Positions 32,941-41,856 are shown, numbered from the stretch's first letter. The stretch: 64,000 nucleotides of DNA from Leptotrichia wadei (GCF_007990445.1 NZ_AP019841.1:2108001-2172000); one strand, 5' to 3'. The notes: generated from the sequence alone by a model not told the origin. Numbers and translations are program-made.

Positions 32941-33251
32941 TGCTCTTGCTACCAAAAATGTGTCAAAATATAGTCAACACACTAGAATATTACTGCTTCA
33001 TCGAGCATACTTTTGATCAAAACATACTTTTTTGCTCTCCACAGTCGTAAATTCCCGACTAGCTATCGGTACATATAATATATTCTCTTTTGCTATTAAT
33101 CTATATAGTAGCATTTCTCCTTTTTTTATTTAGAATATATTATTTATGCTAAAACAGTATAATTTTTAAGATTAAAGCTCCTAAAATATTTCATAAAATT
33201 TTTTAATACTGTCAACCCCCTCTGCTTAAAAAGCTAAATTATTCAGAAGTT
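32941..33251 (-). promoter_or_regulatory. nad operon leader with possible operator
   Basis: The palindrome-like TGTGTCAAAATATAGTCAACACA at 32959-32981 (TGTGT...ACACA, with GTCAA repeated) lies directly before nadA and could be the site of a NAD or niacin repressor. The identity is not established. A 38-codon frame (32998-33114) begins two bases after AAAGGAG, which is too close for a normal start. TTGACA occurs at 33210-33215 on the minus strand without a good -10 box. Confidence 0.35.
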
Positions 33252-35042
33252 TTAATATTTAAAAATTACATTTGTAGATTTTGGTTTTCCAAGCTCTTTT
33301 TTCTCCTTCAAATAATCAATAAACATCTTTGTATCGCTTAAATGAGTATCGTTTCCTCTTTTTTGAGCCGTGATTTTTCCTAATGTTGTATATCCGTCTT
33401 TTCCTTTGGCAATATACGAATTTACGGCTAGCATATAAGTTTTTTTAGCATCAATTGGTATCCATTTATTTGCTTTAAAGTCAAATACTTCTATTTTTTT
33501 AACTCTTGTTCCAAGAGTCCCTTCCTTTGTTGCTTCATATCTAATTCCCGCACCATAAGGGAAAGCTCCTGTTGATCCGCCATTTAATACATAATCAATC
33601 GCATCTTCCAAAATTTGCTTTACTTCTGCACCTGTAACATCTGTTATAAATACTGTGTTTGAAGTAAACGGCAATAATGAATATGCCAAATCGTATGAAA
33701 AATCTCCAGGATTTAGCGTAATTCTTACATTTCCTGCATTTCCAATTACAAAATCAACATTTCCAGTCCCTGTATTTCTTAATTTATGCAAAACAGATTC
33801 TGCTACAAGAGTTGTTGCAAATGAACCGTCTTTATTATGTTCGCTTGGCACTCTGTTATCTGAACCTCCTGGAATTTCTTCAGTAATTTTACCAATTGTA
33901 CGTTTTCCAAGTTCTGTTTTTTCCTTTTGGTATCTTTCCAGAAGTTTTGACAAAGCTGGATCATTTTTTATGGCAACTATATTTTTATTATTTTTTATTG
34001 AATTTAAAATCTTGCTTTTTTCCTTTTCATCAAGCTGAACAGCTTTACCATCGGCATCCTTCACTTCAAAAAAGTCATCTCCAATTAGCAGTTTTGGTGC
34101 AGGGGTTAGTTCTGTAATCACTCCATTCTTATCAAATTTTGCCTTCATTTCACCAAGCAAATATGAATAATTCCACGCTTCTGCAATGTAGACAGGATTT
34201 CCATTAGGTGAATTTACTTTTTTCGGATAACTGTCAGCTTCAGGAACTAGTCCAAACTGCTCAAATTCCTTTCCTAGCAAGTAATGCGTATCTCCTGATA
34301 TAATCAAGTCAATTCCATCAACTTTTTGCCCAATTTCCACATTTTTTTCATATCCTGCGTGAGATAACAGCACTATTTTATTTATTCCCTTATCTTGAAG
34401 TTCCTTTGCATATTTTTTGGCTGTTTCAACTTCATCTAAAAATTTAATATCTTCTCCTGGACTAGAAGACTCCTTCGTTTTTTTCACAACATCTATCCCA
34501 ATAATTCCCACATTTTGTCCACCAATATTTTTTATAATATAAGGCTTCCATTTACCTTCCAGTATGCTTCCCTTATCAGGCACAACATTAGATGAAACTA
34601 CTGGTATTTTTAAAGCATCCAAAAATGATCTCAAAAATTTATTCCCATCATCAAATTCATGATTTCCCAAAGTATAGGCATCAAAATTAATCGCATTCAT
34701 AAGTTCGGCATCTGCTTTCCCCTCAAATAACGTATAATAGAGAGTTCCTGTCACAGCATCACCTGCATGAACCACAAGAGTATTTTTATTATTTTTCCTA
34801 AAATTCTTAATTTCCTGTCCTACTCTAGGTAATCCACCAATATGCACCGTAACTGTTTTTCCATCCAGCTTAATTGGCATTTTTTCTTCTTCCAGATGTG
34901 AGTGATGGTCATTAATATGAGCAACATTTAACTCAAATGTACTTTGAGAATTTTTCCCAGCTGCTTTTTTAATAGTTTTTGCCTCTAAATTTGCCGCTGG
35001 CAGTAATGCCAATACTAAACCTAATAAAAGTAACTTTTTCAT
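33252..35042 (-). CDS. exported 5'-nucleotidase / UDP-sugar hydrolase family enzyme
   Basis: A 596-residue protein with signal peptide MKKLLLLGLVLALLPAANLEA. The metallophosphatase motifs are VAHINDHHSH, HAGDAVTGTLYYT, GNHEFDDGN, LSHAGYEKN and SGDTHYLL. The C-terminal substrate domain has GNAGNVRITLNPGDFSYDLA and a GKDGYTTLG ending. It should dephosphorylate nucleotides, or split UDP-sugars, outside the cytoplasm for salvage. I chose ATG 35042 behind a perfect AGGAGGT; upstream in-frame starts add a leader without a ribosome binding site. It sits beside the nad operon. Confidence 0.93.
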   Translation of the reverse strand: MKKLLLLGLVLALLPAANLEAKTIKKAAGKNSQSTFELNVAHINDHHSHLEEEKMPIKLDGKTVTVHIGGLPRVGQEIKNFRKNNKNTLVVHAGDAVTGTLYYTLFEGKADAELMNAINFDAYTLGNHEFDDGNKFLRSFLDALKIPVVSSNVVPDKGSILEGKWKPYIIKNIGGQNVGIIGIDVVKKTKESSSPGEDIKFLDEVETAKKYAKELQDKGINKIVLLSHAGYEKNVEIGQKVDGIDLIISGDTHYLLGKEFEQFGLVPEADSYPKKVNSPNGNPVYIAEAWNYSYLLGEMKAKFDKNGVITELTPAPKLLIGDDFFEVKDADGKAVQLDEKEKSKILNSIKNNKNIVAIKNDPALSKLLERYQKEKTELGKRTIGKITEEIPGGSDNRVPSEHNKDGSFATTLVAESVLHKLRNTGTGNVDFVIGNAGNVRITLNPGDFSYDLAYSLLPFTSNTVFITDVTGAEVKQILEDAIDYVLNGGSTGAFPYGAGIRYEATKEGTLGTRVKKIEVFDFKANKWIPIDAKKTYMLAVNSYIAKGKDGYTTLGKITAQKRGNDTHLSDTKMFIDYLKEKKELGKPKSTNVIFKY

Positions 35043-35198
35043 AATTTTTACCTCCTGCATTATATAATTTCTATTTTTCAAATTTTATATTTCCAGTTTA
35101 ATTATAACTTGATTTTCAAAAAAAATCACTAAAAAAAATAATTTTTTTTAAACATAGATTTCAAATAAATTTGACAATATTTTTTAATAAACATGTGC

Positions 35199-35204
35199 TA
35201 TAAT
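35199..35204 (+). promoter_or_regulatory. extended -10 promoter of the basic peptide gene
   Basis: TGCTATAAT is an extended -10 box. TTGACA occurs at 35171-35176, but 22 bases away, so the extended box probably carries the recognition. Confidence 0.5.
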
Positions 35205-35262
35205 TCAAAAGACAATTTTTTCATTGTTAAAAAATAATTTTTAAAGAAGGGAAGATGATAAA

Positions 35263-35520
35263 ATGAACATCAGAAATCTTATTAAAAAAATGATTCTAAT
35301 TTTTGGAGTTATTGGAATCTCACTTACAGCTTTTGCTGCACCTAGAAGAAATAACAAAGTCGTATATGTAAAAAAAGAACCTACACGTAAAATCGTAAGA
35401 AGAAGATACATTTTCGTGAAAGTTCCTAAAAAGAAAAATTCAAAAGTAGTATATGTGAAAAAAGAACCTACACGTAGACAAAGAGCTGCCGCTAGAGCAA
35501 GAGCTGCCAGAAGAAGATAA
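35263..35520 (+). CDS. secreted, highly basic repeat peptide
   Basis: An 85-residue protein with a signal peptide (about residues 1-26, ending TAFAA). The mature part is almost entirely basic. It holds two copies of the unit KVVYVKKEPTR (about 31-41 and 61-71) and ends RRQRAAARARAARRR. The repeats also match at DNA level. No family is recognised. Such polycationic exported peptides could bind lipopolysaccharide, nucleic acid or the cell wall; this is inference. GAAGGGAAG precedes ATG 35263. It has its own promoter and terminator. Confidence 0.8.
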   Translation: MNIRNLIKKMILIFGVIGISLTAFAAPRRNNKVVYVKKEPTRKIVRRRYIFVKVPKKKNSKVVYVKKEPTRRQRAAARARAARRR

Positions 35521-35654
35521 TTTAATAACGTAAGATATTTTGAAAGCTGTTTTAGTAAACATTAAGCATAAATAATTATATAACAAAAATTTTATTTATT
35601 AATTGATTTATTTTTACAGCAAGATTCTTACTATAAGAAAAAATAATAATTTTA

Positions 35655-35690
35655 AATAATCGTTGTTGTAAAAGACAGCGGTTATTTTTT
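35655..35690 (+). terminator. terminator after the basic peptide gene
   Basis: AATAATCGTTG pairs with CAGCGGTTATT (with G-U pairs), then a T run. Confidence 0.7.
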
Positions 35691-35737
35691 ATTTCCAAAT
35701 TAAATTCATTATTTTTTTAAAAAATTAAAAAAGAAAA

Positions 35738-35766
35738 TTGAAAAATAACTATTAAAATGTTAAAAT
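35738..35766 (+). promoter_or_regulatory. promoter of adk-map
   Basis: TTGAAA, a 17-base spacer and TAAAAT. It lies 56 bases before the adk start. Confidence 0.65.
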
Positions 35767-35821
35767 TAAGTATAGATAAATAATTTAGAAAGGAGCGATA
35801 TTTTAAATATCGGATATAATT

Positions 35822-36451
35822 ATGAATATAGTATTATTTGGAGCACCTGGAGCAGGAAAAGGGACTCAAGCAAAAGAATTAATTAAAAAATATGAAATTC
35901 CTCAAATTTCAACTGGAGACATTTTAAGAGCGGCAATCGCTAATAAAACTCCACTTGGACTGGAAGCAAAAAAATTGATGGATGAAGGAAAATTGGTTTC
36001 AGACAACATCGTAAATGGACTTGTAGAAGCAAGACTTAAAGAAGATGACTGTAAAAAAGGGTTCATTTTGGATGGATTTCCAAGAACTGTGGCTCAGGCT
36101 GAAGAACTTGATAAAATTTTAGCAAAATCAAATAGAGAAATTGAAAAAGTAATTGCACTTGAAGTAAGTGATGAAGAAATAATCGAAAGAATTACAGGAA
36201 GAAGAGTTTCTAAAAAAACTGGTAAAATCTATCACATAAAATATAATCCGCCAGTTGACGAAAATCCAGAAGATTTGGAACAAAGAGCAGATGATAACGA
36301 AGAAACAGTTAAAAAAAGATTGGCAGTTTATAACGAACAAACAGCGCCAGTATTGGATTTTTACAAAAAGCAAAATAAAGTTTACAGCGTAGATGGTGCA
36401 AAAAAACTGGAAGAAATCACAAAAGATATAATTGATATTTTGGAAAAATAA
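35822..36451 (+). CDS. adk: adenylate kinase
   Basis: A 209-residue kinase with the P-loop GAPGAGKGTQ (residues 7-16), GDILRAAIANKT, the DGFPRTVAQAEEL motif and the LID segment GRRVSKKTGKIYHI. The LID lacks the four Cys of zinc-type Gram-positive enzymes. It keeps AMP, ADP and ATP in balance. It is usually found after secY; here it forms its own adk-map unit about 15 kb away from secY and on the opposite strand. Confidence 0.97.
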   Translation: MNIVLFGAPGAGKGTQAKELIKKYEIPQISTGDILRAAIANKTPLGLEAKKLMDEGKLVSDNIVNGLVEARLKEDDCKKGFILDGFPRTVAQAEELDKILAKSNREIEKVIALEVSDEEIIERITGRRVSKKTGKIYHIKYNPPVDENPEDLEQRADDNEETVKKRLAVYNEQTAPVLDFYKKQNKVYSVDGAKKLEEITKDIIDILEK

Positions 36452-36529
36452 GAAAAAATATTATTTAGTAAAATTAACTTTTAACAAATAAAAAAAGAAA
36501 AAGAAATTTAGAAAGAAGAAGAAGAAGAA

Positions 36530-37303
36530 ATGATAATTTACAAAACATTAGATGAAATAAAAAAAATAAAAAAAGCTAATGAAATAATCGCAAGACTTTT
36601 TGAAGATGTATTGCCGAAATATGTAAAGGCTGGAATAAGCACTTATGAACTTGATCAAATAGCAGAAGATTATATTAGAAGCCAAGGGGCAATCCCAGGA
36701 ACAAAGGGATATGACATAGGAAGTCCATATCCTCCATATCCAGCTGCAACTTGTATTTCTGTAAATGAAGTTGTGGTACACGGTATTCCTAGCAAAAAGC
36801 AAATTTTAAAAGAAGGGGATATTTTGACAATTGACACAGTAACAGTGCTTGATGGATATTTTGGAGATTCTGCAATTACTTATGCTGTTGGAGAAATTGA
36901 TGAAACTTCTAAAAAATTGATGGAAGTTACTGAAAAGGCAAGAGCTATTGGAATTGAAGCTGCACATGCTGGAAATAGAATTGGCGACATTGGGCATGCT
37001 ATTCAAGAATATGTGGAAAGTTTTGGATTCTCACTTGTAAGGGATTTTGCAGGACACGGAGTTGGAAAGGAAATGCACGAAGATCCAATTATTCCAAATT
37101 ATGGAAGAGCTGGAACTGGAGCTAAAATTGAAAACGGAATGGTAATTACAGTTGAGCCAATGGTAAACGTTGGAACTTATAAAGTGAAGATATTGCCTGA
37201 TATGTGGACTGCCGTTACAAAAGATGGAAAACGTTCAGCCCAATATGAACACAGTTTTGCCATTATTGATGGAAAGCCTGTAATTTTAAGTGTAAGAGAT
37301 TAA
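36530..37303 (+). CDS. map: methionine aminopeptidase type I
   Basis: A 257-residue enzyme with the metal ligands in TIDTVTVLDGYFGDSA (two Asp), GHGVGKEMHEDP (His), TVEPMV (Glu) and YEHSFAI (Glu). The substrate-binding His lies in VVHGIPS. It removes initiator Met. It follows adk by 78 bases in the same direction. It has no N-terminal zinc extension. Full length. Confidence 0.97.
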   Translation: MIIYKTLDEIKKIKKANEIIARLFEDVLPKYVKAGISTYELDQIAEDYIRSQGAIPGTKGYDIGSPYPPYPAATCISVNEVVVHGIPSKKQILKEGDILTIDTVTVLDGYFGDSAITYAVGEIDETSKKLMEVTEKARAIGIEAAHAGNRIGDIGHAIQEYVESFGFSLVRDFAGHGVGKEMHEDPIIPNYGRAGTGAKIENGMVITVEPMVNVGTYKVKILPDMWTAVTKDGKRSAQYEHSFAIIDGKPVILSVRD

Positions 37304-37333
37304 CAAAAAATATAATGAAGGGAGAGAATTAAA

Positions 37334-37711
37334 TTGAGCATACTGGCATTCATATTAATATTATTCGTGGCAATGGAGCATTATTACATATTAATTCTTG
37401 AAATGTACCTGAACGAAAGCAAATCCATCCAAAAAAACTTTGGATTGGAACTAGACTTTCTAAAAGATGAACGTGTAAAAAAAATGCTGGCAAATCAAGG
37501 GCTGTACAACGGTTTTCTTGCCTCAGGATTAATGTGGAGTTTAACCGAAAGCGGAGAATTTCAATTTCAAATTGCAATTTTCTTCCTGATTTGTATTATC
37601 TGTGCAGCAATCTACGGTTCTGTAACAGTTTCAAAAAAAATCTTTTTATTGCAGGGAATACCTGCATTAATGGCTTTTATTTTATTATTATTGCCATTGA
37701 TAATTTCATAA
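37334..37711 (+). CDS. DUF1304 family small membrane protein
   Basis: A 125-residue integral membrane protein with four hydrophobic segments. The sequence MEHYYILILEMYL, followed by NQGLYNGFLASGLMW, is characteristic of DUF1304. Function is unknown for the family. It starts with TTG at 37334 behind GGGAGAG, 30 bases after map, so it is likely the last gene of adk-map-DUF1304. A clear terminator follows. Confidence 0.85.
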   Translation: MSILAFILILFVAMEHYYILILEMYLNESKSIQKNFGLELDFLKDERVKKMLANQGLYNGFLASGLMWSLTESGEFQFQIAIFFLICIICAAIYGSVTVSKKIFLLQGIPALMAFILLLLPLIIS

Positions 37712-37719
37712 TTTTATAA

Positions 37720-37759
37720 ATGCACCTAAACTGAAGAAAAGTTTTAGGTGTATTTTTTT
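37720..37759 (+). terminator. terminator of the adk operon
   Basis: ATGCACCTAAACT pairs with AGTTTTAGGTGTAT (one G-U, one bulge), followed by seven T. Confidence 0.85.
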
Positions 37760-37770
37760 GCAAATAATAA

Positions 37771-37791
37771 CAAGGGGTTAATAACCCCCTG
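37771..37791. repeat. GGGG...CCCC palindromic repeat
   Basis: CAAGGGGTTAATAACCCCCTG. It is the core of the intergenic palindrome family also seen at 20859-20983 and 45427-45498. Confidence 0.5.
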
Positions 37792-37825
37792 CTACAAGTT
37801 TATTCACAAAATCTAATTTTAAAAA

Positions 37826-38995
37826 TTAACCTTTTATATGTTTTTTACTATTTTTATCAGGATTTTCAATTTTATCCTTCTCTTTTTTTCTTTCATTTTC
37901 CAAAACTTCATCTAAAAGTTTAATTACTCTTGTATTTTCAAATTCCTTTCTGTATTTGTTTATTACACTTTCATCAGCAGCTGCGAGCATTTGAGCAATA
38001 GACAGATAAAGTGCCAGTTCCGACTGCTCGTTAAAATATACATCTTCATAACTCACATCCTTTGTTGAAACGTTATCCAAATAATATTTTACTGCGCTTC
38101 CCACTCCATAATTCAACATATTTTTAGATATTTCTATTTCTGCAAATTTTAACTCAAATCCCCTTACATAGTCATCTGGAATACCAAATTCCTTTTGATT
38201 TTTATCAATTTTAAAATAATCTGCTATTCGTCGATATTTATCAGCTTCCTCCTTTTGACTTTTCAATGTTTCTTTTCCATCATCAAGGATTTCCTTTATG
38301 CTTTCAGAATAAGTCTGATTGTCCTCTTCATCATTTTCCGCTTCATCAGAATCATCATTTTCATCTTCATCTTTATTTTGTATGATCCCATTTTTTTCAT
38401 CGTATAAAAATCCATCTGGAAGATCATTCGCTTCATTATTAATATTGTTATCTTCTTCATTTAAATAATCTCCCAATGTATTAAGAAACGAAATCATCTC
38501 TAAATTATCATTTAATATTTCAACCAAATCCATAACTGGAGTTCCCTTATAACTTCTTTTCAAAAGGTTGTAATACTTTTTAGAATTTTTTTCATCGCCC
38601 TTTAGTTTATAATAACTCAATTCATTTGATAATCTGTCAAATTTTGACAAATATTTTGAAATTTTGTCCATATATTGTCTTGCTTTTTTAAAATCCTTCT
38701 GTTCCCCAACCATATACGCACCAGCAATAGTTGCTCCTAATGTTTCATTTCTCTCGTCTTTTTCATAAATTTCCTTCAGTTTTTGAAAATCATCACTTTC
38801 CTTCCCCTCTTCTGTAAAAAAATTTTTTTCATCTTTAATATCGTATTGAAATTTTATAGTTTCATCAATAATATCCTGTTTTATCCCAATTTTAGAAAGC
38901 CTATCCTGTATAAGCTCTGCCCGTGTATATGCCAGTGATTTTGAATTTAAACTAAAAAACAATGGCAATGACAATAATATAAACAATTTTTTCAT
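37826..38995 (-). CDS. exported helical protein, paralogue 1
   Basis: A 389-residue protein with signal peptide MKKLFILLSLPLFFSLNSKS. The mature N-terminus (ELIQDRLSKIGIKQDIIDET) matches that of the next gene (KIQETLSKLGVRQELIDET). Both continue with helical, tetratricopeptide-like stretches and a short conserved region near the end (VKYYLDNVSTKDVSYEDVYF; VAEYLDNVVNEDVSDEIRNY). This one has a very acidic Asp/Glu/Asn insertion (about residues 180-240). No named family is recognised; it is probably periplasmic. ATG 38995 follows AGGAGGAAA. Confidence 0.75.
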   Translation of the reverse strand: MKKLFILLSLPLFFSLNSKSLAYTRAELIQDRLSKIGIKQDIIDETIKFQYDIKDEKNFFTEEGKESDDFQKLKEIYEKDERNETLGATIAGAYMVGEQKDFKKARQYMDKISKYLSKFDRLSNELSYYKLKGDEKNSKKYYNLLKRSYKGTPVMDLVEILNDNLEMISFLNTLGDYLNEEDNNINNEANDLPDGFLYDEKNGIIQNKDEDENDDSDEAENDEEDNQTYSESIKEILDDGKETLKSQKEEADKYRRIADYFKIDKNQKEFGIPDDYVRGFELKFAEIEISKNMLNYGVGSAVKYYLDNVSTKDVSYEDVYFNEQSELALYLSIAQMLAAADESVINKYRKEFENTRVIKLLDEVLENERKKEKDKIENPDKNSKKHIKG

Positions 38996-39083
38996 AAATT
39001 TCCTCCTGTTTTTATATAAATTTTATTTAAATATATTTTGTTTATTTACTGGCAAGGAACTATTATTTCCTTATTAAGCAGTA

Positions 39084-39965
39084 TTAATTTACCATTTTTG
39101 CCAAGAAATCCTTATCTTTTTCAGTTTCCTCCTGAATCTTCCTAGCAATCCAAGTATCTTCCAATTTTGCCCCATTACTTATTTTAAGCATAACTTCCTG
39201 TATTCCCTCATTCATTATTACAACATTAAAATAAAGTATAACTTCAGCACGAAGATTATAATTCCGTATTTCATCGCTGACATCTTCATTTACAACATTA
39301 TCCAAATATTCTGCAACAGCCTGCTTCAATTCTCCACTATCAAATAACCCACGAATCTTATTTAAATAATAAGTCAATTTCATCATATGATATTCCTCAT
39401 CAGAAACTCCTATTTTTCTTCTTTCGCCTTCATCCTTTAACAATTTTAAAACCTTTTCTGTCAACATCTGCTTTTCATTAAAATCCTTTGCCACAAAAAT
39501 TTTTGACAATGCTATTATCGCAGGATCACTATATTTTTTAGGAATTTCATCCATGTATTTTTCAAATTCAGGCATATTTCCTTGTTCCAAGGCATACATC
39601 ATTTTTGAAAAAGTTTTTGTATATTCATAGGGTGTGTATTTTTCAAATAAATCCAGATATTTTTTATAGTCTCCACTTATTTTTGATTCAAAAATAGTGA
39701 TTAGCGCCTGTGCTGCAATATAATTTCTCTTATCCTTTTGAAGCAGTTTTTCCAGTTTTGCCACACGTTCTCGAATAATTTTCTCATCTTCCTCAAAATA
39801 TTGCGTATCACGTATTTCATAATCCAACGCAAGTGTTTCATCAATCAATTCCTGCCTAACTCCAAGTTTTGACAACGTTTCCTGAATCTTTTCCTTTTGT
39901 GTGAATCCATATATTTCAAAATTCATCATTAAAAATATCCCTAAAATCAAGAATAATTTTCTCAT
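39084..39965 (-). CDS. exported helical protein, paralogue 2
   Basis: A 293-residue protein starting MRKLFLILGIFLMMNFEIYG (signal peptide). It is homologous to 37826-38995 at both ends but lacks the acidic insertion. It is predicted all-helical with repeats of about 35 residues suggesting a solenoid. I chose ATG 39965 behind AAGGATGTGG over the upstream in-frame start at 40004. The two genes are adjacent, in one direction, and arose by duplication. Function is unknown. Confidence 0.75.
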   Translation of the reverse strand: MRKLFLILGIFLMMNFEIYGFTQKEKIQETLSKLGVRQELIDETLALDYEIRDTQYFEEDEKIIRERVAKLEKLLQKDKRNYIAAQALITIFESKISGDYKKYLDLFEKYTPYEYTKTFSKMMYALEQGNMPEFEKYMDEIPKKYSDPAIIALSKIFVAKDFNEKQMLTEKVLKLLKDEGERRKIGVSDEEYHMMKLTYYLNKIRGLFDSGELKQAVAEYLDNVVNEDVSDEIRNYNLRAEVILYFNVVIMNEGIQEVMLKISNGAKLEDTWIARKIQEETEKDKDFLAKMVN

Positions 39966-40078
39966 CTTTACCACATCCTTAAAATTTTGATAAAAACATC
40001 CCATTTAATATCCACTATATATTATAGTATATCCCACATTTTTAATTTTTAAAAATTTTTTCTTGATTTTTTTGAAAT

Positions 40079-40843
40079 TTAAAACATTAAATTTAACTGA
40101 ATCCCTGCTAACTTCAAAAAGAACTCCACAATCGCTATAAATCCATTCATTAAAGTTCTACTTCCAAAGTAAACTATTGCAAATATAATTAAAATTCCGT
40201 ATTTTTCGATTTTATTGTAAAATTTTCTCACTTTTTCACCAGAAAAAGAATAAATTATTCTTCCGCCATCCAAAGGTGTTATTGGTATTAAGTTAAACAT
40301 ACCAAGCAGTAAATTTATTAGATACGTATAAAGCAGAATTGTCATAAAGATATTTTCAATATCCAAATGTTTTCCAAGATATTTCAATAAAAGAAGTGAA
40401 ACTGCAGCAATAATAAAGTTTACAACTATCCCAGCTATCGCAACACAAAATAATCCAAGCCGATGCGGTCTTAGATTATCAAAATTTACTGGAACAGGCT
40501 TTGCCCAGCCTACCAAAAACTTAAATCCACTCAAAAGTATTAAAATAGGCAAAAGTATTCCCGTCAAGTCAATGTGCCTTAAAGGATTCAGAGTTATTCT
40601 CCCATTCATTTTTGCCGTATTATCCCCAAATTTATAAGCCACATATCCATGTGCCACCTCATGAAAAGTCATTGATATTACAAAAACAGCAAGTGAAATT
40701 ATCATATCCCTTGAAATTTCCACCACAAAAAAAATTCTTGCAATAAAATAAACAACAACTGCAACAATAATCCCCAATTTTATTCCCGAATACTGCGGAT
40801 TCAAATTCTTAAACCTGTCATAATAGTCTTTTAATTTTTTCAC
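40079..40843 (-). CDS. site-2 protease (M50) family membrane metalloprotease
   Basis: A 254-residue integral membrane protein with the zinc motif HEVAH at residues 61-65, GYVAYKFGD after it, and the third ligand region NLIPITPLDGGRI (about 190-205). This is the compact M50B/SpoIVFB-like YwhC type without PDZ or CBS domains. It would cut membrane-bound substrates, for example anti-sigma factors; the target is unknown. It stands alone left of the CRISPR array. Confidence 0.92.
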   Translation of the reverse strand: MKKLKDYYDRFKNLNPQYSGIKLGIIVAVVVYFIARIFFVVEISRDMIISLAVFVISMTFHEVAHGYVAYKFGDNTAKMNGRITLNPLRHIDLTGILLPILILLSGFKFLVGWAKPVPVNFDNLRPHRLGLFCVAIAGIVVNFIIAAVSLLLLKYLGKHLDIENIFMTILLYTYLINLLLGMFNLIPITPLDGGRIIYSFSGEKVRKFYNKIEKYGILIIFAIVYFGSRTLMNGFIAIVEFFLKLAGIQLNLMF

Positions 40844-41009
40844 AAAATTTCCTTTCCAAATTTGACTTTACATAATATTTTTTATTCATTACTCAAATTC
40901 ATCACCCAAAATCCAATTCCTATTGCATAAATTATATCAAATTTTCCCAAAAATAACAAAACATTTTAAAAATTTGATGGATTAAAGTATTTAAATCTTT
41001 TTTTACAAA

Positions 41010-41045
41010 TAAAAAAAACAACCTTATATAAAAGTTGTTGTTTTT
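41010..41045 (-). terminator. terminator of the CRISPR transcript
   Basis: AACAAC and GTTGTT form a stem. Read on the minus strand it is followed by a run of T, directly after the last (degenerate) repeat. Confidence 0.65.
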
Positions 41046-41052
41046 AACGAAT

Positions 41053-41611
41053 AATTTAACCCTTGTTTTGATGGATACTCTACTTTAACGAAATATAATA
41101 TAGATATTTCGGCATTTATAATTGAGTTTCAATCCTTATTTTAATGGATACTCTACTTTAACATTTAGAAAAAAATAATCCTCCGATTCATCAAGATGGG
41201 GTTTCAATCCTTATTTTAATGGATACTCTATTTTAACTATTCAAACAGAAAATTAGAAAGCGAATTAAGAGAATTGTTTCAATCCTTATTTTAATGGATA
41301 CTCTATTTTAACGGTTTTGAAATTTCTTTTTTCTTATTAGTAATGATTCGTTTTAATCCTTGTTTTAATGGATATTCTACTTTAACACTATTTCAAGAAA
41401 GTACAGAGAGATGCTAAAAGATGTTTCAATCCTTGTTTTAATGGATACTCTATTTTAACTTACGGTCTTCGATAGAATAATGGAGTTTGAGAATTAGTTT
41501 CAATCCTTATTTTAATGGATACTCTATTTTAACCGTCATTCTTTGTTCTTCACAATATCTCATATAACTTACAGGTTTCAATCCTTATTTTAATGGATAC
41601 TCTATTTTAAC
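41053..41611 (-). CRISPR. CRISPR array, 8 repeats of 37 bp, 7 spacers
   Basis: The repeats start at 41053, 41126, 41201, 41276, 41350, 41423, 41497 and 41575. Spacers are 36-41 bp and all different. On the transcribed (minus) strand the repeat begins GTTAAAATAGAGTATCC and ends AAGGATTGAAAC; the terminal ATTGAAAC is the usual 5' handle of type I-B and type III crRNAs. The repeat at 41053 has the most changes (five in its outer eight bases), as expected at the old, leader-distal end. Repeats at 41350 and 41423 also vary slightly. The newest end is thus 41611. No cas gene lies in the window. Confidence 0.97.
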
Positions 41612-41850
41612 TCCCGTATTTTTGAGAAAACCCTTTATTTATCGGTGTTACAGAGATTTTTTCAGATATTAAAATCGCATTTTTTGGCTTATTTTTTGTT
41701 ATTTTTTGCGGTTTTTTTGGCATTTTCCGTAACTCCTAGCCTGCATTTTTACTGGCTTTTAATAGATTTTTCCCTGATTTTTTTATTTTTGGTAGTGGTA
41801 GGAATTTTTACTGCAAACTTATTTTACCACATTTTTTTGATTTTTCAAAA
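41612..41850 (-). promoter_or_regulatory. CRISPR leader
   Basis: AT-rich non-coding stretch abutting the youngest repeat. On the minus strand it has TTGAAA (41843-41848), a 16-base spacer and TAAAAT (41821-41826), a suitable promoter for the array. An open frame on the plus strand here (41645-41860) has no ribosome binding site and is not considered a gene. Confidence 0.7.
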
Positions 41851-41856
41851 TTTTTT

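Noticed and set aside
32998-33114. 38-codon frame upstream of nadA as a leader peptide
   Set aside because: The ATG is only two bases behind AAAGGAG, which is too close, and the peptide has no runs of regulatory codons or recognised similarity.
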